34,071 nucleotides of DNA. Source: Streptomyces novaecaesareae. Its GTDB lineage: Bacteria; Actinomycetota; Actinomycetes; Streptomycetales; Streptomycetaceae. Shown piece by piece: positions 7,666-15,028 of this stretch. A program made the position numbers and the translations under genes. The notes under the pieces are model-generated. The model was not told where the DNA came from, ran no database searches, and saw only the letters and a program-made list of their open reading frames with translations. Each line of letters opens with the position of its first letter. The first letter of the stretch is position 1. The stretch spans positions 1-34,071 of the forward strand of contig NZ_JNWQ01000072.1 in assembly GCF_000716875.1 (NCBI RefSeq). Reading direction: 5' to 3'.

Positions 7666-8478
7666 GTGGCAGTGGCACGACGCCGACTCGACGCGGAGCT
7701 GGTCCGCCGCAAGCTGGCCCGGTCGCGTGAGCACGCGTCCGAGCTGATCGCGGCCGGCCGGGTGACCGTCGGCGGCACCACCGCGACCAAGCCGGCCACC
7801 CAGGTGGAGACCTCGGCGGCGGTCGTGGTGGCCAAGGACGACAACGACCCCGACTACGTCTCGCGCGGCGGCCACAAGCTGGCCGGCGCCTTCGCGGCGT
7901 TCGTGCCGCAGGGCCTGGTGGTCGAGGGCCGCCGGGCGCTGGACGCGGGCGCGTCCACCGGCGGCTTCACCGACGTGCTGCTGCGGGCCGGGGCGGCCGG
8001 CGTGCTGGCGGTGGACGTCGGGTACGGGCAGCTCGCCTGGTCGCTGCAGAGCGACGAGCGGGTCACCGTGATGGACCGCACCAATGTGCGGGAGCTGACC
8101 CTGGAGCTGATCGGCGACACCCCGGTGGACCTGGTGGTGGGCGACCTGTCGTTCATCTCGCTGGGCCTGGTGCTCCCGGCCCTCGCGTCCTGCGCGGCCG
8201 AGGACGCGGACCTGGTGCTGATGGTCAAACCGCAGTTCGAGATCGGCAAGGAGCGCCTGGGCAGCGGCGGGGTGGTGCGCAGCCCGCAGCTGCGGGCCGA
8301 GATGGTGCGCCAGGTCGCCGGGCAGGCGTGGGAGCTCGGGCTGGGCGTGCGCGCCGTGACCGCGAGCCCCCTGCCGGGGCCGTCCGGCAACGTGGAGTAC
8401 TTCCTCTGGCTGCGCCGGGACGCCCCGCAGCTGGACCCCGCGGAGGCGGACCGGGCCGTGGCGGAGGGGCCCCGATAG
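7666..8478 (+). CDS. tlyA: TlyA-family rRNA 2'-O-methyltransferase
   Basis: A 270-residue TlyA (usual length about 268). An N-terminal S4 RNA-binding domain (about 5-65, RRLDAELVRRKLARSREHAS...GRVTVGG) is followed by an FtsJ-like Rossmann methyltransferase. The segments YVSRGGHKLAGA, the SAM motif LDAGASTGGFTDVLL, VDLVVGDLSFISL and LVLMVKPQFEIGKE are all characteristic. In mycobacteria TlyA methylates 16S C1409 and 23S C1920, and its loss gives capreomycin resistance; the same reaction is expected here. The start is GTG at 7666 with GGAG at 7651; a second GTG at 7672 is possible. It lies between the small conserved gene and nadK, an order familiar from streptomycetes. Confidence 0.96.
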   Translation: MAVARRRLDAELVRRKLARSREHASELIAAGRVTVGGTTATKPATQVETSAAVVVAKDDNDPDYVSRGGHKLAGAFAAFVPQGLVVEGRRALDAGASTGGFTDVLLRAGAAGVLAVDVGYGQLAWSLQSDERVTVMDRTNVRELTLELIGDTPVDLVVGDLSFISLGLVLPALASCAAEDADLVLMVKPQFEIGKERLGSGGVVRSPQLRAEMVRQVAGQAWELGLGVRAVTASPLPGPSGNVEYFLWLRRDAPQLDPAEADRAVAEGPR

Positions 8479-8568
8479 GGTGCTCTGCAGACGTCCGGCC
8501 CGTCATGCTGTATGGCGGCCGCACCGGGCCGAGGGCGACCCGGCCGGCGTTAGGGAGAGGGCAGCGGC

Positions 8569-9474
8569 ATGAGCGATGAAGCACGTACGGTCTTCCTGAT
8601 CGCGCACACCGGCCGGGAGGCGGCGCTGCGCAGCGTCGAGGCGCTGGTGCACGGGCTGCTGAAGGCAGGGCTGCGGATCAGACTGCTGGAGACCGAGGCG
8701 GTCGACCTGGACCTGCCGGACGGCGTCGAGAAGGTGGCCGAGGGCCCCGGGGCGGCGGACGGCTGCGAGCTGATCCTGGTGGCCGGCGGGGACGGGACGC
8801 TGCTGCGCGGGGCGGAGCTGGCCCGTTCGCACGGGCTGCCGATGCTCGGGATCAACCTGGGCCGGGTGGGTTTCCTCGCGGAGGCCGAGCGGGACGACCT
8901 TGCCGTGGTGGTCGAGCGGGTGGTCGACGCGGACTACGAGGTCGAGGAGCGGATGACGCTCGACGTCATCGTGCGCACCAACGGCGACGTGGTGCACCAC
9001 GACTGGGCGTTGAACGAGGCGTCGATCGAGAAAGCGTCCCGGGAGCGGATGCTGGAGGTGGTGACCGAGGTGGACGGCCGCCCGGTCTCCAACTTCGGCT
9101 GCGACGGCGTGGTGTGTGCGACGCCGACCGGCTCCACCGCGTACGCGTTCTCCGGTGGCGGGCCGGTGGTGTGGCCGGAGGTCGAGGCGCTGCTGATGGT
9201 GCCGATCTCGGCGCACGCGCTGTTCGCCCGCCCGCTGGTGACCTCGCCCGAGTCGGTGCTGGCCGTCGAGGTGCAGCCGAAGACCCCGCACGGTGTGCTC
9301 TGGTGCGACGGGCGGCGCTCGGTCGAACTGCCCGCCGGGGCCCGGGTGGAGGTGCGCCGGGGGAAGACGCCGGTGCGGCTGGCCAGACTGCACCGGGCGC
9401 CGTTCACCGACCGGCTGGTGGCCAAGTTCGCGCTGCCGGTGACGGGTTGGCGCGGTCGGGCCGACCACCACTAG
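8569..9474 (+). CDS. nadK: NAD kinase
   Basis: A 301-residue NAD kinase (ppnK), converting NAD to NADP. The family hallmark GGDGT is at residues 73-77 (ILVAGGDGTLLRGAE). The second conserved block ALNEASIEK, the glycine-rich CATPTGSTAYAFSGGGP and the C-terminal DGRRSVEL segment are all intact. The ATG at 8569 follows GGGAGAGGG with good spacing. A 90-base gap separates it from tlyA. In streptomycetes I recall recN following directly; here the MocR/YczE pair intervenes. Confidence 0.97.
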   Translation: MSDEARTVFLIAHTGREAALRSVEALVHGLLKAGLRIRLLETEAVDLDLPDGVEKVAEGPGAADGCELILVAGGDGTLLRGAELARSHGLPMLGINLGRVGFLAEAERDDLAVVVERVVDADYEVEERMTLDVIVRTNGDVVHHDWALNEASIEKASRERMLEVVTEVDGRPVSNFGCDGVVCATPTGSTAYAFSGGGPVVWPEVEALLMVPISAHALFARPLVTSPESVLAVEVQPKTPHGVLWCDGRRSVELPAGARVEVRRGKTPVRLARLHRAPFTDRLVAKFALPVTGWRGRADHH

Positions 9475-9482
9475 GACGCGCG

Positions 9483-9498
9483 GGGCCGTCGGCGGCCC
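9483..9498. terminator. Short hairpin between convergent nadK and MocR genes
   Basis: GGGCCG (9483-9488) and CGGCCC (9493-9498) enclose a TCGG tetraloop in the 33-base gap between two convergent stops. At 6 bp it is short, and it has no T tract, so termination is likely but not certain. Confidence 0.45.
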
Positions 9499-9507
9499 GG
9501 CCGACCG

Positions 9508-11007
9508 TCAGACCGCCAGGGGCTGGGCCTCGTCGGTCGGGCCGAGCCGGCCGCCGGCTGCCGCGCGGGCGGCCAGCCCGGCGAGGCGTTCGACGGAGGC
9601 GGGGACGGTTGCGGCGGGCACGGTGAGCGGGATCCGGATGTGGTGCTCGAAGGCGCCGTCCGAGCCGAAGCGGTTGCCCGAGGCGATCCGCACCCCGTCG
9701 CGTTCCCCGGCCAGGGCCAGCGCCGCGCCGGACAGCCCGGCGGTGGAGATCCAGAGCGCGAGCCCGCCGGAGGGCATCGGGAAGCTCCAGTCGGGCAGGT
9801 GCGCGGGCAGCGCGGTGGCGAAGGCCTGCGCGGTGGCCCGCAGCCGGGCCAGCTGGTACGCCCGTACGGCGGGCAGTGGTTCGCCCAGCAGTTCGGCGGC
9901 GATCAGCTGGTCCAGCACCGGGGTGCCGACGTCGCTGTAGACCCGCTCGCCGGCCAGCCGGCGCACCAGTGCGGGCGCGGCCCGGACCCAGCCGATCCGC
10001 AGGCCGCCCCAGAGCAGCTTGCCGGCCGAGCCGACGGTGACCACCTGGGCGGACCGGTCCAGCGCCGCCATCGGGCGCGGCAGTGGCTCGGACTCCGCCA
10101 CGCCCCAGCCGAGTTCGGCGGTGGTCTCGTCCACCAGCACGACGCTCCCGGCGGCCCGCGCGGCGGCCAGCAGCTCGCGGCGCTGCTCCTCGTCGATCAG
10201 CGCGCCGGTCGGGTTGTGGAAGTCCGGGATCACGTAGGCGAGCCTGGGCGCGGCGCCGCGCAGCACCCGCTGCCACTCCTCCTGGTCCCACCGGGGGCCG
10301 GAAGCCCAGGCGTACGGCACCGGGACCAGCCGGGCGCCGGTGAGCCGCAGGGCCTGCAGGGTGTGCGCGTAGCTGGGCGCCTCCACGGCGACCCGGTCGC
10401 CCCGGCCGACCAGCACCCGCTGGACCAGGTGCAGGGCGCCCATCGCGCCCGTGGTGACCAGGATCTGGTCGGGGGTGGTGGGCAGCCCGCGCTCGGTGAA
10501 GCGGCGGGCGACGGCCTCGCGCAGCACCGGGACGCCGGTGGGGTAGTGGCCGTGCCCGGAGGCGTAGCAGGGCAGCTGCTCGACGGCCCGGGCGGCGGCG
10601 TCGCCGAACCAGGGCTGTGGGGCGGGCAGGGCGGCGACGCCGAGGTCCAGGGTGCGGCCCTGCTCGTCCGGCGGGACGGGGTGCAGGGCGTCGCCGGGCG
10701 GCGGGGCGCCCTCGGGCAGGGCGGTCCAGCTGCCCGCGCCGCGCCGGCTGTGCAGGTAGCCCTCGCCGCGCAGCGTCTCGTAGGCGGTGGCGACGGTGGT
10801 GCGGCTCAGTTCCAGGGCGGAGGCCAGCTCGCGTTCGGCGGGCAGCCGGGCACCGACCGGCAGCCGGCCCTCGGTGACCAGCAGGCGGATCCGGCCGGCG
10901 AGGGCGCGGTAGGCGGGGCGGCGGGCGGTGGCCGGCTCGGGGAGCCGGGCGCCGGCGAGCAGCCGGGCCAGCGCGGGCGGGGTGACGGTGGTGTGCCAGT
11001 CGGCCAT
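9508..11007 (-). CDS. MocR-type (GntR/aminotransferase) transcriptional regulator
   Basis: A 499-residue MocR/PdxR-type regulator, the normal length for this family. An N-terminal winged helix of GntR type (about 30-95, RIRLLVTEGRLPVGARLPAE followed by LELSRTTVATAYETLRGEGY) is joined to a fold-type I aminotransferase-like domain. The PLP lysine is Lys330 in GSAGKLLWGGLRIGW; HNPTG and the VVLVDETTAE segment with the cofactor aspartate are also present. Members bind PLP and usually control an adjacent divergent gene. That gene here is the YczE-type membrane protein, matching the known YczR/YczE arrangement in Bacillus and others. The start ATG at 11007 has no strong Shine-Dalgarno sequence. The 130-base divergent gap probably holds its operator. 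Confidence 0.93.
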   Translation of the reverse strand: MADWHTTVTPPALARLLAGARLPEPATARRPAYRALAGRIRLLVTEGRLPVGARLPAERELASALELSRTTVATAYETLRGEGYLHSRRGAGSWTALPEGAPPPGDALHPVPPDEQGRTLDLGVAALPAPQPWFGDAAARAVEQLPCYASGHGHYPTGVPVLREAVARRFTERGLPTTPDQILVTTGAMGALHLVQRVLVGRGDRVAVEAPSYAHTLQALRLTGARLVPVPYAWASGPRWDQEEWQRVLRGAAPRLAYVIPDFHNPTGALIDEEQRRELLAAARAAGSVVLVDETTAELGWGVAESEPLPRPMAALDRSAQVVTVGSAGKLLWGGLRIGWVRAAPALVRRLAGERVYSDVGTPVLDQLIAAELLGEPLPAVRAYQLARLRATAQAFATALPAHLPDWSFPMPSGGLALWISTAGLSGAALALAGERDGVRIASGNRFGSDGAFEHHIRIPLTVPAATVPASVERLAGLAARAAAGGRLGPTDEAQPLAV

Positions 11008-11030
11008 GGCGATCAGTCCACTTGCTCGGG

Positions 11031-11071
11031 ATTGGCCCTGGAGCGGGCTGTTTTGGCCCGGCCATCATGGC
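11031..11071. promoter_or_regulatory. Candidate MocR operator in the divergent gap
   Basis: Between the divergent MocR and YczE genes, TTGGCCC occurs twice in direct orientation at 11032-11038 and 11053-11059. The copies are exactly 21 bp apart, or two helical turns. The second is followed by the palindrome GCCATCATGGC at 11061-11071. MocR regulators typically recognise spaced direct repeats in the intergenic region, so this is a good candidate operator. It is inferred from position and spacing only. Confidence 0.45.
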
Positions 11072-11136
11072 AGGGCGGCCGTACCGTCCGCCACCACCGG
11101 GCCGCCCGGAGGTGCAGCACCACCGCAGGAGCACCA

Positions 11137-11814
11137 TTGGCCACCACGACCACGCCCGTACCAGCCACCGCGGAGACCACCCTCGCGGTCCGCGTCCTCG
11201 GCGACACCCACGCCCTCGCCCGCCGGCTCCCGCAGCTGTTGGCCGGCCTGACGCTGTACGGCGCGAGCATGGCGCTGATGCTCCGCTCCGGCCTCGGCCT
11301 GGACCCCTGGGACGTCCTGCACCAGGGCCTGCAGCGCAGCATCGGCCTCTCGGTCGGCGCCTGGGTGACCATCTGCGGCGCCCTGGTCCTGCTGCTGTGG
11401 ATACCGCTGCGCCAGCGCCCTGGCCTGGGCACCGTCGCCAACGTGCTGGTGATCGGCGTGGCGATGGACCTCACCCTGCGGATCGTCGGGGACCTGCACG
11501 GCCTGCCGGTCCGGATCGCCGGAGCGGCCGCGGCGATCACGCTCAACGGCCTGGCGGGCGGCCTCTACATCGGCGCCCGCCTCGGCCCCGGCCCGCGGGA
11601 CGGCCTGATGACCGGACTCCACCGGCGCACCGGCCGCTCGCTGCGGCTGATCCGCACCGGCCTGGAGGTGGCGGTGCTGGCCGCCGGCCTGCTGCTCGGC
11701 GGCACCGCCGGGATCGGCACCGTCGCGTACGCGCTGGTCATCGGCCCGCTGGTGCAGTTCTTCCTGCCCTGGTGCACCGTGCCGATGCCCGCGCGAAACT
11801 CCCGGAAGGAGTGA
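11137..11814 (+). CDS. YczE/YitT-type integral membrane protein
   Basis: A 225-residue membrane protein of the YczE/YyaS/YitT type. After about 35 soluble residues come hydrophobic segments around LLAGLTLYGASMALMLRSGL, ICGALVLLLWIPL, VANVLVIGVAMDLTL, IAGAAAAITLNGLAGGLYI, LEVAVLAAGLLLGG and TVAYALVIGPLVQFFL. The segments GLGLDPWDVLHQGL and LGPGPRDGLMTGL are characteristic internal repeats. The transported or sensed molecule is unknown. The start is a TTG at 11137, chosen because AGGAG lies 5 bases upstream and no in-frame ATG or GTG fits; the frame itself runs open far upstream as a shadow of the MocR gene. It is a likely target of that regulator. The stop is 76 bases before recN. Confidence 0.85.
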   Translation: MATTTTPVPATAETTLAVRVLGDTHALARRLPQLLAGLTLYGASMALMLRSGLGLDPWDVLHQGLQRSIGLSVGAWVTICGALVLLLWIPLRQRPGLGTVANVLVIGVAMDLTLRIVGDLHGLPVRIAGAAAAITLNGLAGGLYIGARLGPGPRDGLMTGLHRRTGRSLRLIRTGLEVAVLAAGLLLGGTAGIGTVAYALVIGPLVQFFLPWCTVPMPARNSRKE

Positions 11815-11890
11815 ACTTCGGGGCACGGAGTTGCCGCGCGCCGTTGCCGCTCGTCGCGCGCCGGGGGCGGAACCTCGTAAGGTCGTCTCC

Positions 11891-13636
11891 GTGTTGGACG
11901 AGATGCGGATACGGGATCTTGGGGTCATCGACGACGCGGTGGTCGAACTCGCCCCCGGCTTCACCGCCGTGACGGGTGAGACCGGCGCCGGCAAGACCAT
12001 GGTCGTCACCAGCCTCGGCCTGCTGCTCGGCGGACGCGCCGACCCGGGCCTGGTGCGCAACGGCACCGGACGCGCCGTCGTCGAGGGCCGGCTGGAACTG
12101 CCCGCCGACTCCCCGGTGGCGGCCCGCGCCGTCGAGGCCGGGGCCGAACTGGACGACGGGGCCCTGCTGATCAGCCGGACCGTCTCCGCCGAGGGCCGCT
12201 CCCGCGCGCACGTCGGCGGGCGGGCCGTCCCGGTCGGGCTGCTCGCCGAGCTCGGCGAGGACCTGATCGCCGTGCACGGCCAGACCGACCAGCAGCGCCT
12301 GCTGCGCCCGGCCCGCCAGCGCGGCGCGCTGGACCGGTACGCGGGCGAGGCGGTGGCCGAGCCGCTGGCCCGCTACCGCGAGACCTACCGCACCCTGCGC
12401 GAGGTCTCCGCGACGCTGGAGGAGCTGACCACCCGGGCCCGCGAACGCGCCCAGGAGGCCGACCTGCTGCGCTTCGGCCTGGACGAGATCGCCGCCGCCG
12501 AGCCGGTGGCCGGGGAGGACACCGAGCTCGGCGCCGAGGCCGAACGGCTCGGCCACGCCGACGCGCTCTCCTCCGCCGCGACCCTCGCGCACGCCGCCCT
12601 GGCCGGCGACCCGGCCGACCCGGAGGCCCTGGACGCGGGCACCCTGCTCGCGCAGTCCCGCCGGGCCCTGGACGCCGTACGCCACCACGACGAGCGCCTG
12701 GCCGTGCTCGCCGACCGCCTCAACGAGGTCGGCTACCTGCTGGCCGACGTGGCCGGCGACCTGGCCGGCTACGCCGACGACCTGGACGCCGACCCGGTGC
12801 GCCTGGCCGCCGTCGAGGACCGCCGGGCCGTCCTGGCCCAGCTGCTGCGCAAGTACGGCGGCGAGGAGAACACCCTCGCCGAGGTGATCGCCTGGGCCGA
12901 GGCCGGAGCCGCGCGGCTCGCCGAACTCGACGGCGACGACGACCGGATCGACCAGCTGGGCGCCCGGGAGACCGAACTGCGCACCGAGCTGGCCGAACTG
13001 GCGGCCGAGGTGTCGGACGCCCGGCAGGCCGCGGCCGGCCGCTTCGCCGAGGCCGTCTCCGCCGAACTCGCCGAACTCGCCATGCCGCACGCCCGGGTGA
13101 CCTTCTCGATCAGCCAGGTCGACGACCTGGCCGGGATCGAGGTCGGCGGCCGCGCCGTCGCGTACGGCCCGCACGGCGTGGACGAGGTCGAGGTGCTGCT
13201 CGCCCCGCACCCGGGCGCCCAGCCCCGCCCGATCGCCAAGGGCGCCTCCGGCGGTGAGCTGTCCCGGGTGATGCTCGCCGTCGAGGTCGTCTTCGCGGGC
13301 GCCGACCCCGTCCCGACCTACCTGTTCGACGAGGTGGACGCCGGAGTCGGCGGCAAGGCCGCGGTCGAGATCGGCCGCCGGCTGGCCAAGCTGGCCGAGT
13401 CCGCCCAGGTCGTCGTGGTCACCCACCTCCCGCAGGTCGCCGCGTTCGCGGACCGGCACCTGGTGGTGGAGAAGACCAACGACGGCACCGTGACCCGCAG
13501 CGGCGTCAAGGTGCTGAACGACGAAGAGCGGGTGCGTGAACTCTCCCGGATGCTGGCCGGCCTGGAGGACTCGGAGCTGGGCCGGGCCCACGCCGAGGAG
13601 CTGCTGGCCGCCGCCCGGGCCCCGCGCACACCCTGA
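11891..13636 (+). CDS. recN: DNA repair protein RecN
   Basis: A 581-residue SMC-like ATPase for double-strand-break repair. Walker A is GETGAGKT (29-36), followed by MVVTSLGLLLGGRAD. The VHGQTDQQRLL segment and a long Ala/Glu/Leu-rich coiled-coil middle follow. The C-terminal half has the ABC signature GASGGELSRVMLA and Walker B TYLFDEVDAGVGG, then VVVTHLPQVAAFADRH. The start is GTG at 11891 (MLDEMRIRDLG), which matches the usual streptomycete N-terminus and has AAGG 8 bases upstream. The longer frame from 11831 adds Arg/Ala residues with no similarity. Confidence 0.97.
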   Translation: MLDEMRIRDLGVIDDAVVELAPGFTAVTGETGAGKTMVVTSLGLLLGGRADPGLVRNGTGRAVVEGRLELPADSPVAARAVEAGAELDDGALLISRTVSAEGRSRAHVGGRAVPVGLLAELGEDLIAVHGQTDQQRLLRPARQRGALDRYAGEAVAEPLARYRETYRTLREVSATLEELTTRARERAQEADLLRFGLDEIAAAEPVAGEDTELGAEAERLGHADALSSAATLAHAALAGDPADPEALDAGTLLAQSRRALDAVRHHDERLAVLADRLNEVGYLLADVAGDLAGYADDLDADPVRLAAVEDRRAVLAQLLRKYGGEENTLAEVIAWAEAGAARLAELDGDDDRIDQLGARETELRTELAELAAEVSDARQAAAGRFAEAVSAELAELAMPHARVTFSISQVDDLAGIEVGGRAVAYGPHGVDEVEVLLAPHPGAQPRPIAKGASGGELSRVMLAVEVVFAGADPVPTYLFDEVDAGVGGKAAVEIGRRLAKLAESAQVVVVTHLPQVAAFADRHLVVEKTNDGTVTRSGVKVLNDEERVRELSRMLAGLEDSELGRAHAEELLAAARAPRTP

Positions 13637-13645
13637 GCCGGCACC

Positions 13646-13688
13646 GGCGGTACCCGCGGCCCGTCAGCGACGCGCCCCGGGTGCCGCC
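13646..13688 (+). terminator. Possible recN terminator hairpin
   Basis: GGCGGTACCC (13646-13655) pairs with GGGTGCCGCC (13679-13688), with one G-U wobble and a 23-base loop, 9 bases after the recN stop. The long loop and lack of a T tract make it only a candidate. The rest of the gap to the glycosyltransferase start (13806) shows no clear promoter. Confidence 0.4.
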
Positions 13689-13805
13689 GACTGTCCAAGA
13701 GGGCCGCCGACCTGGCATGGTGGCGGCTGGACACTGGCTTCCCAGCCCCGAGCGCCGCCCGGCGGGCAATCCTCGCGAAGCGGCGCGCGAACCTGATCGA
13801 GTCGG

Positions 13806-14984
13806 ATGCGAGACGACGTGGACCATTCCGCCACCCGGGCCACCGCGGCCGCCCCGGAACCGGGGCAGCTGCACGTGGTACTCGTCCTGGCCGCCAGCAC
13901 CGGCGGCATCGGTGCGCACGTGCGCTCCCTGGCCCACGGCCTGGTCGCGCACGGGGTGACCGTCACGGTCTGCGCGCCGGCCGGCACGGACGCGCTGTTC
14001 GGCTTCTCCCGGACGGGCGCCAGGTTCCACACCGTCGACATCACCCCCACCGCGGGCGCCCGCAGCGACGCCGCCGCGATCGGCGAGCTGCGCCGGGCCT
14101 TCACCGGCGCCGACGTGGTGCACGCCCACGGGCTGCGCGCCGGACTGCTCTCCGACCTCGCGCTGCGCACCGCCGGCCGCTTCCCGGGCCTGCGCCCGGA
14201 GACGCCGCTGGTGGTCACCTCGCACCACGCGCTGCTGGCCACCGGCATGGAGCGCCGGCTGCAGCGGCTGATGGAGCGCCGGGTGGCGCGCGCCGCCGAC
14301 CTCGTCCTCGGCGCCTCCTCCGACCTCGTCGCCCGGGCCCGCGAACTGGGCGCCACCGACGCCCGGCTCGGCCCGGTGGCCGCCCCGCCGATGCCCGAGG
14401 GCCGGCTCGGCCGAGCCGAGGCGCGCGCCGAGCTGCTCGGCGACGGCCCGGACCGCCCGCTGGTGCTGGCGATCGGCCGGCTCGTCCCGCAGAAGGCCTT
14501 CGGGCTGCTGCTGGACGCCGCCCGGGAGCTGTCCGCGCTGGACCCGGAGCCGCTGGTACTGCTCGCCGGGGACGGCCCGGAGGCGGGCGCGCTGCGTGAG
14601 CGGGCGGCCGCCGAGAAGCTGCCGGTACGGCTGCTCGGCTACCGCACCGACGTGCCCGACCTGCTGGCCGCCGCCGACGTGGTGGTGGTCTCCAGCCGCT
14701 GGGAGGCCCGCTCGCTGGTGGTGCAGGAGGCGATGCGGGCCGGCGTGCCGGTGGTCGCCACCGCCGTCGGCGGCATCCCCGAACTGGTCGGCGACGCCGC
14801 CGTCCTGGTGCACCCGGGGGACCCGGCCGCGATCGGCGCGGCGGTGCGCGGGCTGCTGGCCGACCCGGCCCGCCGTGAACGGCTGGCGGCGGCCGGCCGG
14901 CAGCAGGCCGAGACCTGGCCGGACGAGGCCGCCACCGTCGCCCAGGTGCTCAGCACCTACGACGAACTGGTCCAGCGCGCCTGA
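13806..14984 (+). CDS. GT4-family glycosyltransferase
   Basis: A 392-residue retaining glycosyltransferase of GT-B fold (family GT4). The N-terminal domain has the glycine-rich LVLAASTGGIGAHVRSLAHG and VVHAHGLRAGLL. The C-terminal domain has LVLAIGRLVPQKAFGLLLDA, LLAGDGPEAGALRE and the E-x7-E motif in SSRWEARSLVVQEAM, then VVATAVGGIPELVGD. Donor and acceptor are unknown. The position between recN and pyrG is one where Streptomyces carries a similar gene. The ATG at 13806 has no clear Shine-Dalgarno; a GTG six codons on (MDHSATR) is an alternative. Confidence 0.93.
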   Translation: MRDDVDHSATRATAAAPEPGQLHVVLVLAASTGGIGAHVRSLAHGLVAHGVTVTVCAPAGTDALFGFSRTGARFHTVDITPTAGARSDAAAIGELRRAFTGADVVHAHGLRAGLLSDLALRTAGRFPGLRPETPLVVTSHHALLATGMERRLQRLMERRVARAADLVLGASSDLVARARELGATDARLGPVAAPPMPEGRLGRAEARAELLGDGPDRPLVLAIGRLVPQKAFGLLLDAARELSALDPEPLVLLAGDGPEAGALRERAAAEKLPVRLLGYRTDVPDLLAAADVVVVSSRWEARSLVVQEAMRAGVPVVATAVGGIPELVGDAAVLVHPGDPAAIGAAVRGLLADPARRERLAAAGRQQAETWPDEAATVAQVLSTYDELVQRA

Positions 14985-14986
14985 CC

Positions 14987-15028
14987 AGGGCCTGTCTTCA
15001 AACTCGCGTCTGCGGGGCGACAGGCCCT
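14987..15028. terminator. Bidirectional hairpin between convergent genes
   Basis: AGGGCCTGTC (14987-14996) and GACAGGCCCT (15019-15028) form a perfect 10-bp inverted repeat between the glycosyltransferase stop (+) and the GH15 stop (-). The right arm overlaps the GH15 stop codon. Position suggests a shared terminator. The arm sequence and the inner TTCAAACTCGCG look faintly like a repeated intergenic element, which I cannot confirm. Confidence 0.6.

Noticed and set aside
9640..11136. Forward open frame running into the YczE-type gene
   Set aside because: It is antisense to the MocR gene; real membrane-protein sequence starts at the TTG at 11137, which has its own AGGAG.
9404..11137. 577-residue minus-strand frame over the MocR gene
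   Set aside because: It is an out-of-frame Arg/Pro/Ala shadow; the MocR frame has intact HTH and PLP motifs.
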